Below, piece by piece: positions 25,418 through 34,497 of a stretch of 64,000 nt of DNA. Both the position numbers and the translations under genes were made by a program. Each line of letters starts with the position of its first letter. The first letter of the stretch is position 1. The notes under the pieces were generated by a model. It was not told where the DNA came from and did no database searches. It worked only from the letters and a program-made list of their open reading frames with translations. Source of the DNA: Rhizobium sp. NXC24 (lineage in GTDB: Bacteria > Pseudomonadota > Alphaproteobacteria > Rhizobiales > Rhizobiaceae); contig NZ_CP024314.1 in NCBI RefSeq assembly GCF_002944315.1, forward strand, positions 496,001-560,000. The letters run 5' to 3'.

Positions 25418-26347
25418 TTACGGATGGTTGGCGATAAAGCCGGCCACGTTATCCTTTGTGGTCAGGGTCGCATCCATAAGCTGGACCGGGGGCGCTTTCT
25501 CGCCGCCGACGATCTTTACAGCATTGGCAACGGCATCGCGGCCCATTTTCTGGGTCTGCTGCGTCGCGGTTACGTCGAAGACGCCGTTTTTCAGCGCTTC
25601 GAGCGCCGCGGTGTCGCCATCGAAGCCGCCGAGAGCAATCTTTTGCGAGGGGTTTGCGACCTTGATGGCCTGTGCAGCGCCGAGGGCGAGCGCATCAGCC
25701 TGCGCGAAGACGATCGAAACGTCAGGATTTGCCTGAAGCATGTTCTGCATGATCTGGAAGCCTTCATCCTGGCTCCAGATGTTCGACCATTGCTCTGCAA
25801 CGATCTTTACGCCCGGATTTGCCTTGACGGCATCCATGCAGCCCTTCGTGCGATCGACTTCCGGCGTCGTGCCCTTCTGGCCATGGATGATCACCATGTT
25901 GCCCTTACCGCCGGCCTTCTCGATGATGTACTTGCAGACGGCGTTTGCCGATGCAACGGAATCCGTGGCCAGGAAGGTGTCGCCAGGTGCACCGTCGGCG
26001 TTGCGGTCGACGTTGATGACCGGCACGTTCGACTGATGGGCGAGCTTCACCGGAATGGTTGCGGCGGCGGCACCGGCGGGAATGTAGATGAGCGCATCGA
26101 TGTTCTGCGTGAGAAGATCCTGGACCTGGTTGACCTGCGTCGGACCGTCGCCCTTCGCGTCAACGGTGATGACTTCGATGCCGCGGGTCTTGGCTTCCGC
26201 TTCGACGGCCTGCTTGATCTGGTTGAAGAAGTTTGCCTGAAGGTTGGCGACCGCGAGGCCGAGTTTCTTGACTTCCTTGGCCTGAACCGAGCCCAGCGAC
26301 AGTGCGAGTATGGCTGCCGTGGTCAAGAGAGTACGGGAAAGTTTCAT
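25418..26347 (-). CDS. Sugar-binding periplasmic protein (RbsB-like)
   Basis: 309 residues. ATG 26347 is chosen because AAAGGAGG stands 7 bases upstream and the signal peptide then starts correctly (MKLSRTLLTTAAILALSLGS, cleavage at VQA). The mature part is a periplasmic-binding-protein type 1 fold: GLAVANLQANFFNQIK, DALIYIPAGAAAA near 90, NVDRNADGAPGD near 120, and VFAQADALALGAA near 220. It is the ribose/xylose/polyol-binding class. The ligand is not deducible. Confidence 0.95.
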   Translation of the reverse strand: MKLSRTLLTTAAILALSLGSVQAKEVKKLGLAVANLQANFFNQIKQAVEAEAKTRGIEVITVDAKGDGPTQVNQVQDLLTQNIDALIYIPAGAAAATIPVKLAHQSNVPVINVDRNADGAPGDTFLATDSVASANAVCKYIIEKAGGKGNMVIIHGQKGTTPEVDRTKGCMDAVKANPGVKIVAEQWSNIWSQDEGFQIMQNMLQANPDVSIVFAQADALALGAAQAIKVANPSQKIALGGFDGDTAALEALKNGVFDVTATQQTQKMGRDAVANAVKIVGGEKAPPVQLMDATLTTKDNVAGFIANHP

Positions 26348-26462
26348 GAGTTCCTCCTTTGGTTTCAATCCGCCCTTGGATACGTCCTCCGCCCTCGGGC
26401 TTTCACAATCCCCGTCCGTGCAGCGGAAGGGGAATTCTGGCTATCGGCCTTAGTGGCTCGTC

Positions 26463-27443
26463 TTATGCCTTCCTCCGGCGCAGCGTTTCAGCGCCGACCG
26501 CAAGAACGATGACGACGCCGATGATCACTTGTTGCAGGAATGGTGAGACGTTGAGCAGGTTCAGGCCGTTGCGCAAAACGCCGATGATGAGCACGCCGAT
26601 CAGCGTTCCGCCGATGCCGCCAGCACCGCCCGATAGAGACGTTCCCCCGATGACGACGGCCGCAATGGTGTCGAGTTCATAGCCAAAGCCGCTTGAAGGC
26701 TGGACGGCATCCAGGCGGGCAGCAAGGACGATCCCGGCAACGCCCGCCAATATGGCGCACACGACGTAAACGCCGATCGTGACCACCGGCACATTGATAC
26801 CGGCCAGGCGGGCGACTTCGGGATTGCCACCGATTGCGTATAGCATGCGGCCTTCGGAGCGGTATTTGAGAAAGAGCCACGAGACGATGACGATCGCCAG
26901 CATCAGGAAGACGGTCGCGGTCAGGACGCCGAAATGACGGTCGATCGCCAGCATCGTAAACCAGTCGGGAAAGCCGACAATCTGCTGGCCATCGGTAATC
27001 ATATTGGCAATGCCACGGGCGACCGACATCATCGCAAGGGTAGCGATGAAGGCCGGCACACGGAAACTCGTGACCATCAAGCCGACAATCAGGCCGCTGA
27101 AAGCTGAAGCCAGGAGCGCCAAGGGGATTGCGACAGCCATCGGCAAGCCCGCAACATTGGCAACCCAGCCCATGACCATCATCGACAGCGCAAGGACCGA
27201 GCCGACGGAAAGATCAATGCCGCCGATCAGAATGACGAAGGTCATTCCAACGGACATGACGCCGAGCACGGTGATTTGATCGAGGATGTTGAGCGCGTTG
27301 CGCACCGAAAGAAACCGGTCCGTCGCAACGCTCAGGAAAACGCAGAGTATCAGCAAGCCGATCAGCGGACCCGTGGCCCCGCTAAGCCATGCAAGTGAGG
27401 TTCGCGGCTGGCGGCTTTGCTCGTTAACGCCCAAGGCTGACAT
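26463..27443 (-). CDS. Sugar ABC transporter permease (RbsC type)
   Basis: 326 residues with 8-10 predicted membrane helices. The family-typical segments are VGMTFVILIGGIDLSVGSVL near 70-90, SFRVPAFIATLAMMSVARGI near 130 and GGTSLSGGAGGIGGTLIGVL near 270. GGAGGAGCC before ATG is a good ribosome site. It is the first gene of the minus-strand operon, directly behind the divergent promoter region, and forms the homodimeric channel of a CUT2 importer. Confidence 0.96.
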   Translation of the reverse strand: MSALGVNEQSRQPRTSLAWLSGATGPLIGLLILCVFLSVATDRFLSVRNALNILDQITVLGVMSVGMTFVILIGGIDLSVGSVLALSMMVMGWVANVAGLPMAVAIPLALLASAFSGLIVGLMVTSFRVPAFIATLAMMSVARGIANMITDGQQIVGFPDWFTMLAIDRHFGVLTATVFLMLAIVIVSWLFLKYRSEGRMLYAIGGNPEVARLAGINVPVVTIGVYVVCAILAGVAGIVLAARLDAVQPSSGFGYELDTIAAVVIGGTSLSGGAGGIGGTLIGVLIIGVLRNGLNLLNVSPFLQQVIIGVVIVLAVGAETLRRRKA

Positions 27444-27493
27444 GGCTCCTCCACTCCTTATGCTTGCTCCAGGTGATTTTCCTTCAAGCTTGC

Positions 27494-27504
27494 ATATTTA
27501 TGCA
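27494..27504. promoter_or_regulatory. Candidate SorC-regulator half-site near the importer operon
   Basis: ATATTTATGCA, the same 11-mer that forms one arm of the inverted repeat at 27624-27655. It sits in GCATA-TT-TATGC, itself a small palindrome, 50 bases upstream of the permease start. Confidence 0.5.
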
Positions 27505-27519
27505 TTCATGTTGGAAAAT

Positions 27520-27548
27520 TCATTATCAACTGATATTTGGCCTGTCAA
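27520..27548 (-). promoter_or_regulatory. Sigma-70-type promoter of the importer operon
   Basis: On the minus strand TTGACA (27543-27548), 17 bases, TAATGA (27520-27525). The -35 is a perfect consensus. It drives the permease-to-SDR operon and lies between the two candidate regulator sites. Confidence 0.55.
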
Positions 27549-27623
27549 GCACTGAAAAAGGCGCATAGCTTTCTGCCAAAGCGAGAGGCAATCAATAAAT
27601 GGGCTTGACTGAATGGTCTTTTG

Positions 27624-27655
27624 TGCAAAAATATCTGTGATAGAATATTTATGCA
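27624..27655. promoter_or_regulatory. Inverted-repeat operator before the transketolase operon
   Basis: TGCAAAAATAT (27624-27634) and ATATTTATGCA (27645-27655) are inverted repeats matching at 10 of 11 positions with a 10-base spacer. A TTGACT at 27605-27610 may be the -35, placing the operator over the -10 and start of transcription. The SorC-type regulator encoded at the end of this operon is the obvious candidate to bind. Confidence 0.55.
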
Positions 27656-27668
27656 ACGAGGGAGCATC

Positions 27669-28478
27669 ATGCAAGTTAAGGAACTTGAACGCGTCGCGCG
27701 TCAGATACGCCTGCGTGACCTGCAAGCGGTCTATGACGCAGGTGCGGGACATATTGGCGGTGAGATGTCGGCGATCGACATCCTGACGGCTCTCTATTTT
27801 CGCGTTCTGAAGATCTATCCCAGCGAACCGAAGTGGCCTGATCGTGATCGGTTCATTCTGTCAAAGGGCCACACGGCCTGCGCGCTGTACGTGACCTTGG
27901 CAAAGCGCGGGTTCATTTCGGAAGAGGAGATCTCGACGTTTTTGCAGCCGCATTCACGGCTCAACGGCCATCCCAATTGCAACAAGGTGCCGGGTGTCGA
28001 AACCAACACCGGTCCGTTGGGGCACGGATTGCCTGTGTCCGTGGGCATTGCCAAGGCCGGCAAGATGAATGGCGCCGGCTATCACACCTATGTCATGACC
28101 GGGGACGGCGAGATGCAAGAGGGATCGAACTGGGAGGCCATCATGGCGGCATCGCAGTTCAATCTGGACAATCTGACCCTGATCATCGATCACAATCGCT
28201 TCCAGCAAGGCGCGGCACTCGCCGATACCAATAATGTCGCTCCGCTCAGACCGAAACTCGAAGCATTCGGCTGGGAAGTCAGCGAAATCAACGGCAACGA
28301 AATGACGCAAATCGTTCCCGCATTGGAACATCGTGGCCCGCGCCCGCACTGCATTATTGCCCACACCAACAAGGGTCATGGCATCTCCTTCATGCAGGAC
28401 CGGGTGGAGTGGCATCATAAGGTGCCGAACAAGGAACAATACGAACAAGCAGTCGTAGAACTGTCGGAGGCACTCTAA
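27669..28478 (+). CDS. Transketolase, N-terminal subunit (split enzyme)
   Basis: 269 residues from ATG 27669, which follows GAGGGAG. It covers the thiamine-diphosphate pyrophosphate-binding half of transketolase: SKGHTACALYV near 57, GPLGHGLPVSVGIAKA near 115, and the metal/TPP motif GDGEMQEGSNWEA about 140-152 ending in IIDHNRFQ. The other half is the next gene (TAATG overlap). Two-subunit transketolases occur in archaea and in some bacterial sugar loci, including those for apulose 4-phosphate. They transfer a two-carbon ketol unit between sugar phosphates. Confidence 0.93.
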   Translation: MQVKELERVARQIRLRDLQAVYDAGAGHIGGEMSAIDILTALYFRVLKIYPSEPKWPDRDRFILSKGHTACALYVTLAKRGFISEEEISTFLQPHSRLNGHPNCNKVPGVETNTGPLGHGLPVSVGIAKAGKMNGAGYHTYVMTGDGEMQEGSNWEAIMAASQFNLDNLTLIIDHNRFQQGAALADTNNVAPLRPKLEAFGWEVSEINGNEMTQIVPALEHRGPRPHCIIAHTNKGHGISFMQDRVEWHHKVPNKEQYEQAVVELSEAL

Positions 28479-29434
28479 TGGACGCGCCCAACTCGAACAT
28501 CAATCTTCACGATTGCCGTGACGCTTTTGCTGCGACTTTGGAGGCGATGGCGATCAGCGAGCAGGCGATCGTTGCGGTTTGCAACGATTCCGTCGGCTCA
28601 TCCAAGCTCGGCGGCTTTAAATCCAAATTTCCGGAACGATTGGTCAATGTCGGCATTGCCGAACAAAACATGGTCGGCGTCGGAGCGGGGCTGGCGAACG
28701 GCGGACAGATCCCATTCGTCTGTGGGGCCGCGTGCTTCCTGACCGGCCGTGCTCTGGAGCAGATCAAGGCCGATATTTCCTATTCGAATGCGAACGTCAA
28801 ACTGATCGGCATTTCCTCCGGCATGGCCTATGGCGAACTCGGCCCGACGCATCATTCCATCGAGGATTTCGCCTGGACGCGTGTCCTGCCAAATCTTCCC
28901 GTCATCGCGCCATGCGATCGCATTGAAACGGCTGCTGCCGTGAAATGGGCGGCAAGCTATGCCGGACCCTGCTTCCTGCGCCTGTCGCGCGTCGGCGTTC
29001 CGGACCTGCTGCCGGACGATCATAAGTTCGAGCTCGGCAAAGCCAATGTGCTGCGCGAGGGCAGGGACGTGACGCTGATTGCCAATGGCACGCTGACGCA
29101 TCGTATTGTCAGGGCGGCAGAGATACTCGCAACCCAGGGGATCGACGCCCGTGTTCTCAACATGGCAACCGTACGGCCGATCGATGAAGAGGCCATCATT
29201 GCTGCCGCAAAGGAAACCGGCGCTATCGTGACGGCCGAGGAGCATTCGATCTACGGGGGTCTCGGCTCTGCGGTCGCCGAAGTCGTCGTCGATAATGCGC
29301 CTGTTCCGATGAAGCGTCTGGGCGTTCCTGGTATCTATGCTCCGACAGGCTCGGCGGAATTCCTTCTGGATGAATTCGGAATGGCTCCGGACGCTATTGC
29401 GCAGGCGGCGTTGGCGCTTCTCAAGAGGAAGTGA
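28478..29434 (+). CDS. Transketolase, C-terminal subunit (split enzyme)
   Basis: 318 residues: the pyrimidine-binding domain plus the C-terminal transketolase domain. NVGIAEQNMVGVGAGLANGG near 55-75 holds the catalytic Glu that activates TPP. GELGPTHHSIEDFA near 120, PCFLRLSR near 165, and the C-terminal TAEEHSIYGGLGSAVAE near 255 are typical. The start overlaps the upstream subunit gene by one base, giving stoichiometric expression. A complete active site forms only with the partner subunit. Confidence 0.93.
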   Translation: MDAPNSNINLHDCRDAFAATLEAMAISEQAIVAVCNDSVGSSKLGGFKSKFPERLVNVGIAEQNMVGVGAGLANGGQIPFVCGAACFLTGRALEQIKADISYSNANVKLIGISSGMAYGELGPTHHSIEDFAWTRVLPNLPVIAPCDRIETAAAVKWAASYAGPCFLRLSRVGVPDLLPDDHKFELGKANVLREGRDVTLIANGTLTHRIVRAAEILATQGIDARVLNMATVRPIDEEAIIAAAKETGAIVTAEEHSIYGGLGSAVAEVVVDNAPVPMKRLGVPGIYAPTGSAEFLLDEFGMAPDAIAQAALALLKRK

Positions 29435-29492
29435 TCGCGCTTACCGAGGCGTTGTGCTGAATGCCCCGACCCATTCTTGGAGGAAACATTTT

Positions 29493-30962
29493 ATGCGAGC
29501 CATCCTGGCAATCGATCAGGGCACGACGAATTCCAAGGTCATTCTGGTATCGGAAAAGGGCGAGCTGATTTCCCGCGGTGCTGCGCCCGTTGGCATCAGC
29601 TATCCGCAACCAGGCTGGGTCGAGCAGGATCCAAATCGTATCTGGCAATCGGTATGCGAGGCGGTACGTGCTTGTATCGAAGCTGCGCCGGCAAAGCCTG
29701 CAATCCAAGCGGTTGCGATTTCCAACCAGCGGGAATCGGTAACGATCTGGGATGGCGATACCGGCGAGGCGCTCGGTCCCGTCGTGAGCTGGCAGTGCCG
29801 CCGCACGGCCGGCGATTGCGAAAAGCTGATCGGGCTCGGGCATTCGCAGTGGGTGGAGGAGACTACTGGCCTGCCGATCGATCCGATGTTTCCCGGCTCG
29901 AAGATGAAATGGCTGCTGGATCGCGCCCCGGCCGGGCGCGCAGTGCGAATCGGCACCGTGGATAGCTGGCTTATCCACTGCCTGACGGGTGGTAAGAAGC
30001 ATGTCTGCGATGCATCGAATGCAGCCCGCAGCCAACTCTTCGACCTGAAAGCCCAGCGTTGGAGCGACGAGCTTTGCGCATTGTTTGGCGTGGACAAAGG
30101 CCTGCTTCCCGAAGTTCTTGACAGCGCCGGGCAATTCGGAACGACCACGAGCCTCCCGGGCGTGCTGGACGGAACGCCCGTTTGCGCTGCCATCGGCGAT
30201 AGCCACGCCGCTCTCTTCGGGCATGGGGCCCATAAGGCGGGAGACGGCAAAGTGACGTTCGGCACGGGTTCGTCGGTCATGACGACATTGCCGCACTTCA
30301 TCGCGCCGCAACATGGGATCACGACGACCGTTGCCTGGCGCATTGCGGGAAAACCGACCTTCGCTTTCGAAGGCAATATCCTCGTGTCAGCGGCAAGCCT
30401 GCCGTGGATGACAGAAATTCTCGGGCTTTCCGACGTCACCGCACTCGTCGAGCTGGCGGCGACCGCCGAGCCGGGTGGGCCCGGCTTCGTTCCCGCGTTT
30501 GTCGGCCTCGGGGCGCCCCATTGGAATTCGGATGCCCGCGCGCTGTTTTCCCAAATCAACTTCAGCACCACCCGCGCGCAGTTGGCGAGGGCCGTTACCG
30601 ATTCCATTGCGCTGCAGGTGCATGATGTCTTCCAGGCGATGCAGAAGCAGAATGGAGGAAACATCGGCTCGCTTTATGTCGACGGTGGACCCAGTCAGAA
30701 TACGTTTCTCATGCAGTGTGTCGCGGATCTATTGGAGCACGCTGTTATTCAATGCGCAGCGCCGGAGGCGTCGGCGCTGGGTGCCGCCTATCTGGCCGGC
30801 CTGTCGTTGGGCATATGGGCGGATCTTGACGCTATCGGTCGCCTTCCTCGACAGAACACAATCATCAAGCCGCGGGCAAACCACAACGCGGAAAAGTTTA
30901 AAACGTGGAATGATGCGATTGCACGCTCGACGTTCGAACCGCCGCCCGCTATTGGTGAATAA
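29493..30962 (+). CDS. FGGY-family carbohydrate kinase
   Basis: 489 residues from ATG 29493 behind GGAGGAAA. The FGGY N-terminal domain starts AILAIDQGTTNSKVILVSEK, with the phosphate-1 loop. VSWQCRRT and KMKWLLD are glycerol-kinase-like. The C-terminal ATPase half has VKVTFGTGSSVMT-type sequence near 250, FVGLGAPHWNSDAR near 345 and the adenosine motif LYVDGGPSQNTF near 400. It phosphorylates a ketose or polyol with ATP to feed the split transketolase. The closest named relatives are glycerol kinases, but the context argues for a tetrose/pentose-type substrate. Confidence 0.93.
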   Translation: MRAILAIDQGTTNSKVILVSEKGELISRGAAPVGISYPQPGWVEQDPNRIWQSVCEAVRACIEAAPAKPAIQAVAISNQRESVTIWDGDTGEALGPVVSWQCRRTAGDCEKLIGLGHSQWVEETTGLPIDPMFPGSKMKWLLDRAPAGRAVRIGTVDSWLIHCLTGGKKHVCDASNAARSQLFDLKAQRWSDELCALFGVDKGLLPEVLDSAGQFGTTTSLPGVLDGTPVCAAIGDSHAALFGHGAHKAGDGKVTFGTGSSVMTTLPHFIAPQHGITTTVAWRIAGKPTFAFEGNILVSAASLPWMTEILGLSDVTALVELAATAEPGGPGFVPAFVGLGAPHWNSDARALFSQINFSTTRAQLARAVTDSIALQVHDVFQAMQKQNGGNIGSLYVDGGPSQNTFLMQCVADLLEHAVIQCAAPEASALGAAYLAGLSLGIWADLDAIGRLPRQNTIIKPRANHNAEKFKTWNDAIARSTFEPPPAIGE

Positions 30963-30983
30963 AAATTCACTGATGGAACAAGC

Positions 30984-31943
30984 ATGGGACGGATCAACGA
31001 GCTTCGCCTGATTTCTCGTGTCGCACAGATGTATCACATCGAGCACAAGAGACAGGCTGATATTGCCCAGCACCTGAGGCTGTCGCAGGCGACCGTCTCT
31101 CGAATGCTTAAGCGGGCGGAAGCCGAAGACATCGTGCGGACCACCGTTATCCCACCTGTGGGAACCTATACCGAACTCGAAACCGCGCTCCGGGAACGTT
31201 TCAATCTTCCCGAAGCGATCGTCGTGGAATGTTCCGAAGACCGGGAAGGCGCCATCATGGCGCGGATCGGCGAAGCCGCCGCTCACCTTCTCGAGGTCAC
31301 CCTTTCCGAGGGCGAAATTATCGGCGTTTCAAGCTGGAGCCAGACGATTTTCAAGATGGTGGAGAATATCCACCCGCAAAAAAGCGCCCAGGCAAAATAT
31401 ATCGTTCAGACCCTCGGCGGCATGGGCGACCCTTCCGTTCAGACCCATGCGACGCAGCTAACCACAAGGCTCGCCCGTTTGACTGGCGCCGAACCCAAAC
31501 TCCTTCCGGTCCAAGGCGTGACAAGTTCAAGGGAGGCCAAGCTGCTCATGATGGCTGATCCGTTCGTGCGGGAAACGATCGAGCTTTTCGGGGCGATCAG
31601 CGTCGCAATCGTCGGCATCGGCGCGGTCGAACCGTCCGAGCTTCTGGCCCGGTCCGGCAATATCTTCTCGTCGCGCGAATTGGCTGACTTGGCCGATGCC
31701 GGAGCGGTCGGCGATATTTCCCTGCGTTTCTTCGACGGCAAGGGAAAACCGGTCAAAACGCCCCTGGACGAGAGGGTGATCGGTATCTCGCTTGATGAGC
31801 TTGCCAAAGTTGACCGGGTGATTGCGCTTGCGGGAGGCGAAAAGAAGACCGCCGCTATCGCAGGCGCACTGCGTATAGGTGTGATTGATACCTTGGTGAC
31901 CGACAAATTCACCGCGCAGCGGCTGATCGATCAACCGGAATAG
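30984..31943 (+). CDS. SorC-family sugar-responsive transcriptional regulator
   Basis: 319 residues. The N-terminal helix-turn-helix is ISRVAQMYHIEHKRQADIAQ followed by RLSQATVSRMLKRAE (residues 8-42). The C-terminal sugar-phosphate sensor domain shows VSSWSQTI near 110, QTLGGMGDPSVQTHATQLTT near 140, and VIALAGGEKKTAAIAGAL near 275 with TDKFTA near the end. It follows the kinase after 21 bases and likely controls both divergent operons, responding to a phosphorylated intermediate, as EryD and other SorC regulators do. Confidence 0.93.
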   Translation: MGRINELRLISRVAQMYHIEHKRQADIAQHLRLSQATVSRMLKRAEAEDIVRTTVIPPVGTYTELETALRERFNLPEAIVVECSEDREGAIMARIGEAAAHLLEVTLSEGEIIGVSSWSQTIFKMVENIHPQKSAQAKYIVQTLGGMGDPSVQTHATQLTTRLARLTGAEPKLLPVQGVTSSREAKLLMMADPFVRETIELFGAISVAIVGIGAVEPSELLARSGNIFSSRELADLADAGAVGDISLRFFDGKGKPVKTPLDERVIGISLDELAKVDRVIALAGGEKKTAAIAGALRIGVIDTLVTDKFTAQRLIDQPE

Positions 31944-31996
31944 GTCCAACGTCGAAGACTGTATCTCGACGCTCGATTAGCTCAGAGGCTGATAGA

Positions 31997-34123
31997 TCAC
32001 GCGGCTGAGTTGCGCTGACGGAGCTTCTCGCCAATCTCACCAGGCGCCATGGGCTTGCCGACCAGGTAGCCCTGCAATTGGTCACAGCCGGAGTCTCGCA
32101 GTATTTCCGCCTGGCGAAGATTCTCGATCCCCTCGGCCGTCACCGGAATTTCAAGCGCCGTTGCCAAAGCGACCGTGGCGCGCAGAATATCGATGCCGTT
32201 GGCGTTCTCTTCCAGGCCCAACACCAGCGATCGGTCAATCTTCATGCGATCGAATCCGAATTGCCGCAAGGCGCCGATACTTGCATAGCCGCAGCCGAAG
32301 TCATCGAGCGCGAATTTGATGCCGATGCGCCGGAGCACATCGATTGATCGGCGCGCCTGGTCAGGATTGGTCATCAGGACGCCCTCGGTTATTTCCAGCG
32401 TCAGGCGGGTCGGATCGAAAGCGGATTCATCAAGAACCGCCGTGACTTGTGCGGCAAAGTCCGGATTGCAGAGCTGGATGGGCGAGACGTTGACCGAAAG
32501 CGCCAGGTACGGCCAGGCCTTCGCATGCTGGATCGACGTCCGTAGCATATGAACGCCCAATGCATCGATCAGGCCGGACTTTTCGGCAAGCGGAATAAAG
32601 ACTTCCGGGCTGATGCTTCCAGTCGCACTCCGCCAGCGTGCGAGAGCCTCAAGACCAATGATTGCACCCGTTGATGCCGACACGAGCGGCTGGAAAACCG
32701 GTTCGATCGCGCCGCTATTGATAGCGTTTCTCAGCTCGCCTTCCAGTTCGGCGATACGCTGGCGCTCGCGATCCAGTTCGAGATCGTAGGTAACGGCCTG
32801 GCCCTTCCCATTTTCTTTGGCGCGGTAAAGAGCGATATCGGCTCTGCGCAGAAGCTCCAGTGGCGCGATATTGCCGATGCGGCACGCCACGCCAATGCTC
32901 GTCCCGACTTCGATCGTCCGACCGCCAATTTTGAAGGGATTGCGAAAAAGTTTGAGAATGGATTCTTCTATATCTCGATGTGGAGCGGATCCGACCTGCA
33001 CCAACGCGAACTCGTCACCGCCTAACCTTGCAGAATCATGGATTTCGGGATGACAGCCCTGCAGCGCTTTTGCGACAATCCGGATCAGTTCGTCTCCGAC
33101 TGCATGTCCCCACGCATCGTTGACAGCTTTGAAACCGTCGAGATCGATCATGTAGAGCGATGCTGGCAAGCTGGTATTGTCCAGTTGATCCAGCATCCCA
33201 AGAAGGCCGTGTCTGTTCAGCAGGCCGCTCAAACTGTCATGACCTGCTTCAAATCTGGCCGCCTCGGCCAAACGGTGGAGACGCCCGGCCTCGGACGCGC
33301 CTGCAAGCAAGACGGCTGCCAGGAAAAGGGCGAGGATGCTGGCAGCGGCAGTCACATAGGGAGAGACCTTGTTAAAAATGGCGTTCCCCGGAGCCTTGCT
33401 AGGCCAAACGAGATAGCCGATGACCGTGCCACCCATGTCCTTGATCGGGGAATTCAACTGGTTCGGTTCGGGCGTCGCCTGGAGCCGTAGACCGTCAAGC
33501 TCGTGCTCATCCGAGAGTGCATCGATGACCTCTGGTGTCAGCTCTTTAAAGAAAGTCAAAACGCTGAGCTTCGGAAGCTCGCCCTTCGCTTCGAAGGGTT
33601 GTATTGCCTGTGATGCCACAAGCAGGATTCCCGCCTCAGTCTTGAAGAAATTGAGCAAGGGTGCTGGTTGCGGCTTGGCGGCAGCTTCAATCTGGCGGTC
33701 GAAGCCGGCTCCGAAATAGTCGCGCGGCTGAAAGGGTTTGCCCTTCAGATAGGCAGAAACCGTATTGCCATCGGGCCCGATTACAACGGCACCATCATAG
33801 AGTGAATAATCCGCGCTGGTTTTGCCCCAATTCTCAAAGGCCCAATCCGCAGCGGCAGGCGAGCCAACGGCTTTATAGGCATCGTCCCAGACGGCATTGT
33901 CTTTGATCGTGGCGCCGAGCTTGGCCATGAATGAAACGATCGCGGCATGCGCGGCGCGGTCTGCCCGCGCATCGTCGATTTCATTCGCTGACCGTGTCAT
34001 CGTCGCGACCACATGCGCCACGAGGCCGGTCAACACCAACGCGACGGCGATGAAGCACACCGTTATCGCGATCACGGAAGAAGTTTGGGCACGGAAATGG
34101 CGGGGCGTCTGATTGGAAGACAT
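31997..34123 (-). CDS. CHASE4-GGDEF-EAL membrane protein (cyclic di-GMP turnover)
   Basis: 708 residues from ATG 34123 (a TTG four codons upstream is possible). A first membrane helix (SVIAITVCFIAVALVLTGLV) precedes a periplasmic CHASE4-like sensor domain at about 45-255 (IKDNAVWDDAYKAV), and a second helix lies near 260. GGDEF domain about 295-450 has an intact LGGDEF active site. The position of the inhibitory RxxD site reads EIHD, so product inhibition is probably lost. EAL domain about 465-705 has EALARW, DDFGCGYAS and KIDRSLV, which suggests phosphodiesterase activity too. The ligand is unknown. It is transcribed convergently to the SorC gene. Confidence 0.95.
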   Translation of the reverse strand: MSSNQTPRHFRAQTSSVIAITVCFIAVALVLTGLVAHVVATMTRSANEIDDARADRAAHAAIVSFMAKLGATIKDNAVWDDAYKAVGSPAAADWAFENWGKTSADYSLYDGAVVIGPDGNTVSAYLKGKPFQPRDYFGAGFDRQIEAAAKPQPAPLLNFFKTEAGILLVASQAIQPFEAKGELPKLSVLTFFKELTPEVIDALSDEHELDGLRLQATPEPNQLNSPIKDMGGTVIGYLVWPSKAPGNAIFNKVSPYVTAAASILALFLAAVLLAGASEAGRLHRLAEAARFEAGHDSLSGLLNRHGLLGMLDQLDNTSLPASLYMIDLDGFKAVNDAWGHAVGDELIRIVAKALQGCHPEIHDSARLGGDEFALVQVGSAPHRDIEESILKLFRNPFKIGGRTIEVGTSIGVACRIGNIAPLELLRRADIALYRAKENGKGQAVTYDLELDRERQRIAELEGELRNAINSGAIEPVFQPLVSASTGAIIGLEALARWRSATGSISPEVFIPLAEKSGLIDALGVHMLRTSIQHAKAWPYLALSVNVSPIQLCNPDFAAQVTAVLDESAFDPTRLTLEITEGVLMTNPDQARRSIDVLRRIGIKFALDDFGCGYASIGALRQFGFDRMKIDRSLVLGLEENANGIDILRATVALATALEIPVTAEGIENLRQAEILRDSGCDQLQGYLVGKPMAPGEIGEKLRQRNSAA

Positions 34124-34411
34124 GAGGATACGCAAACTGAGATTGACAGGTCATGCCTTGGGGGGACGGCAGGAGACATCATGTCCGCTATGCGCTGCCT
34201 TTCAATTCTACCATCCGAAGCCATAAACCATTATTAACGGCGCCCAGCGCAGCGTAGCCTCCGCAAAAAAACCTGCGCGAATCGGCTAGGCGCAGCGCAA
34301 TTTGCTCGGTCTGCTCGATAAAGGCGGATTGGCCGGCAGGAAGCGTAAGCATCCGAACGCATGGGCGGACAGTCTTGCGCGCCGGTTGAATTGCCAACCG
34401 CCGACAGTGTG
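34124..34411. other. Intergenic region before the GntR gene
   Basis: About 290 bases between divergent genes. The part next to 34123 must hold the promoter of the GGDEF-EAL gene; no clear element was recognised. The operator at 34412 marks the GntR side. Confidence 0.4.
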
Positions 34412-34426
34412 TGGTACGCCATAATA
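34412..34426 (+). promoter_or_regulatory. FCD-GntR operator O1 (autoregulatory)
   Basis: TGGTACGCCATAATA, one mismatch from the 15-mer TGGTATGCCATAATA that recurs at O2 and (inverted) O3. It lies 71 bases upstream of the GntR start. Confidence 0.7.
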
Positions 34427-34497
34427 CGATTCTAATAAAGTCGATTGCCGAACGGAAGTCGAGCGTGCGAAACACGTCCAATGCTTGAGGTGCAAGA

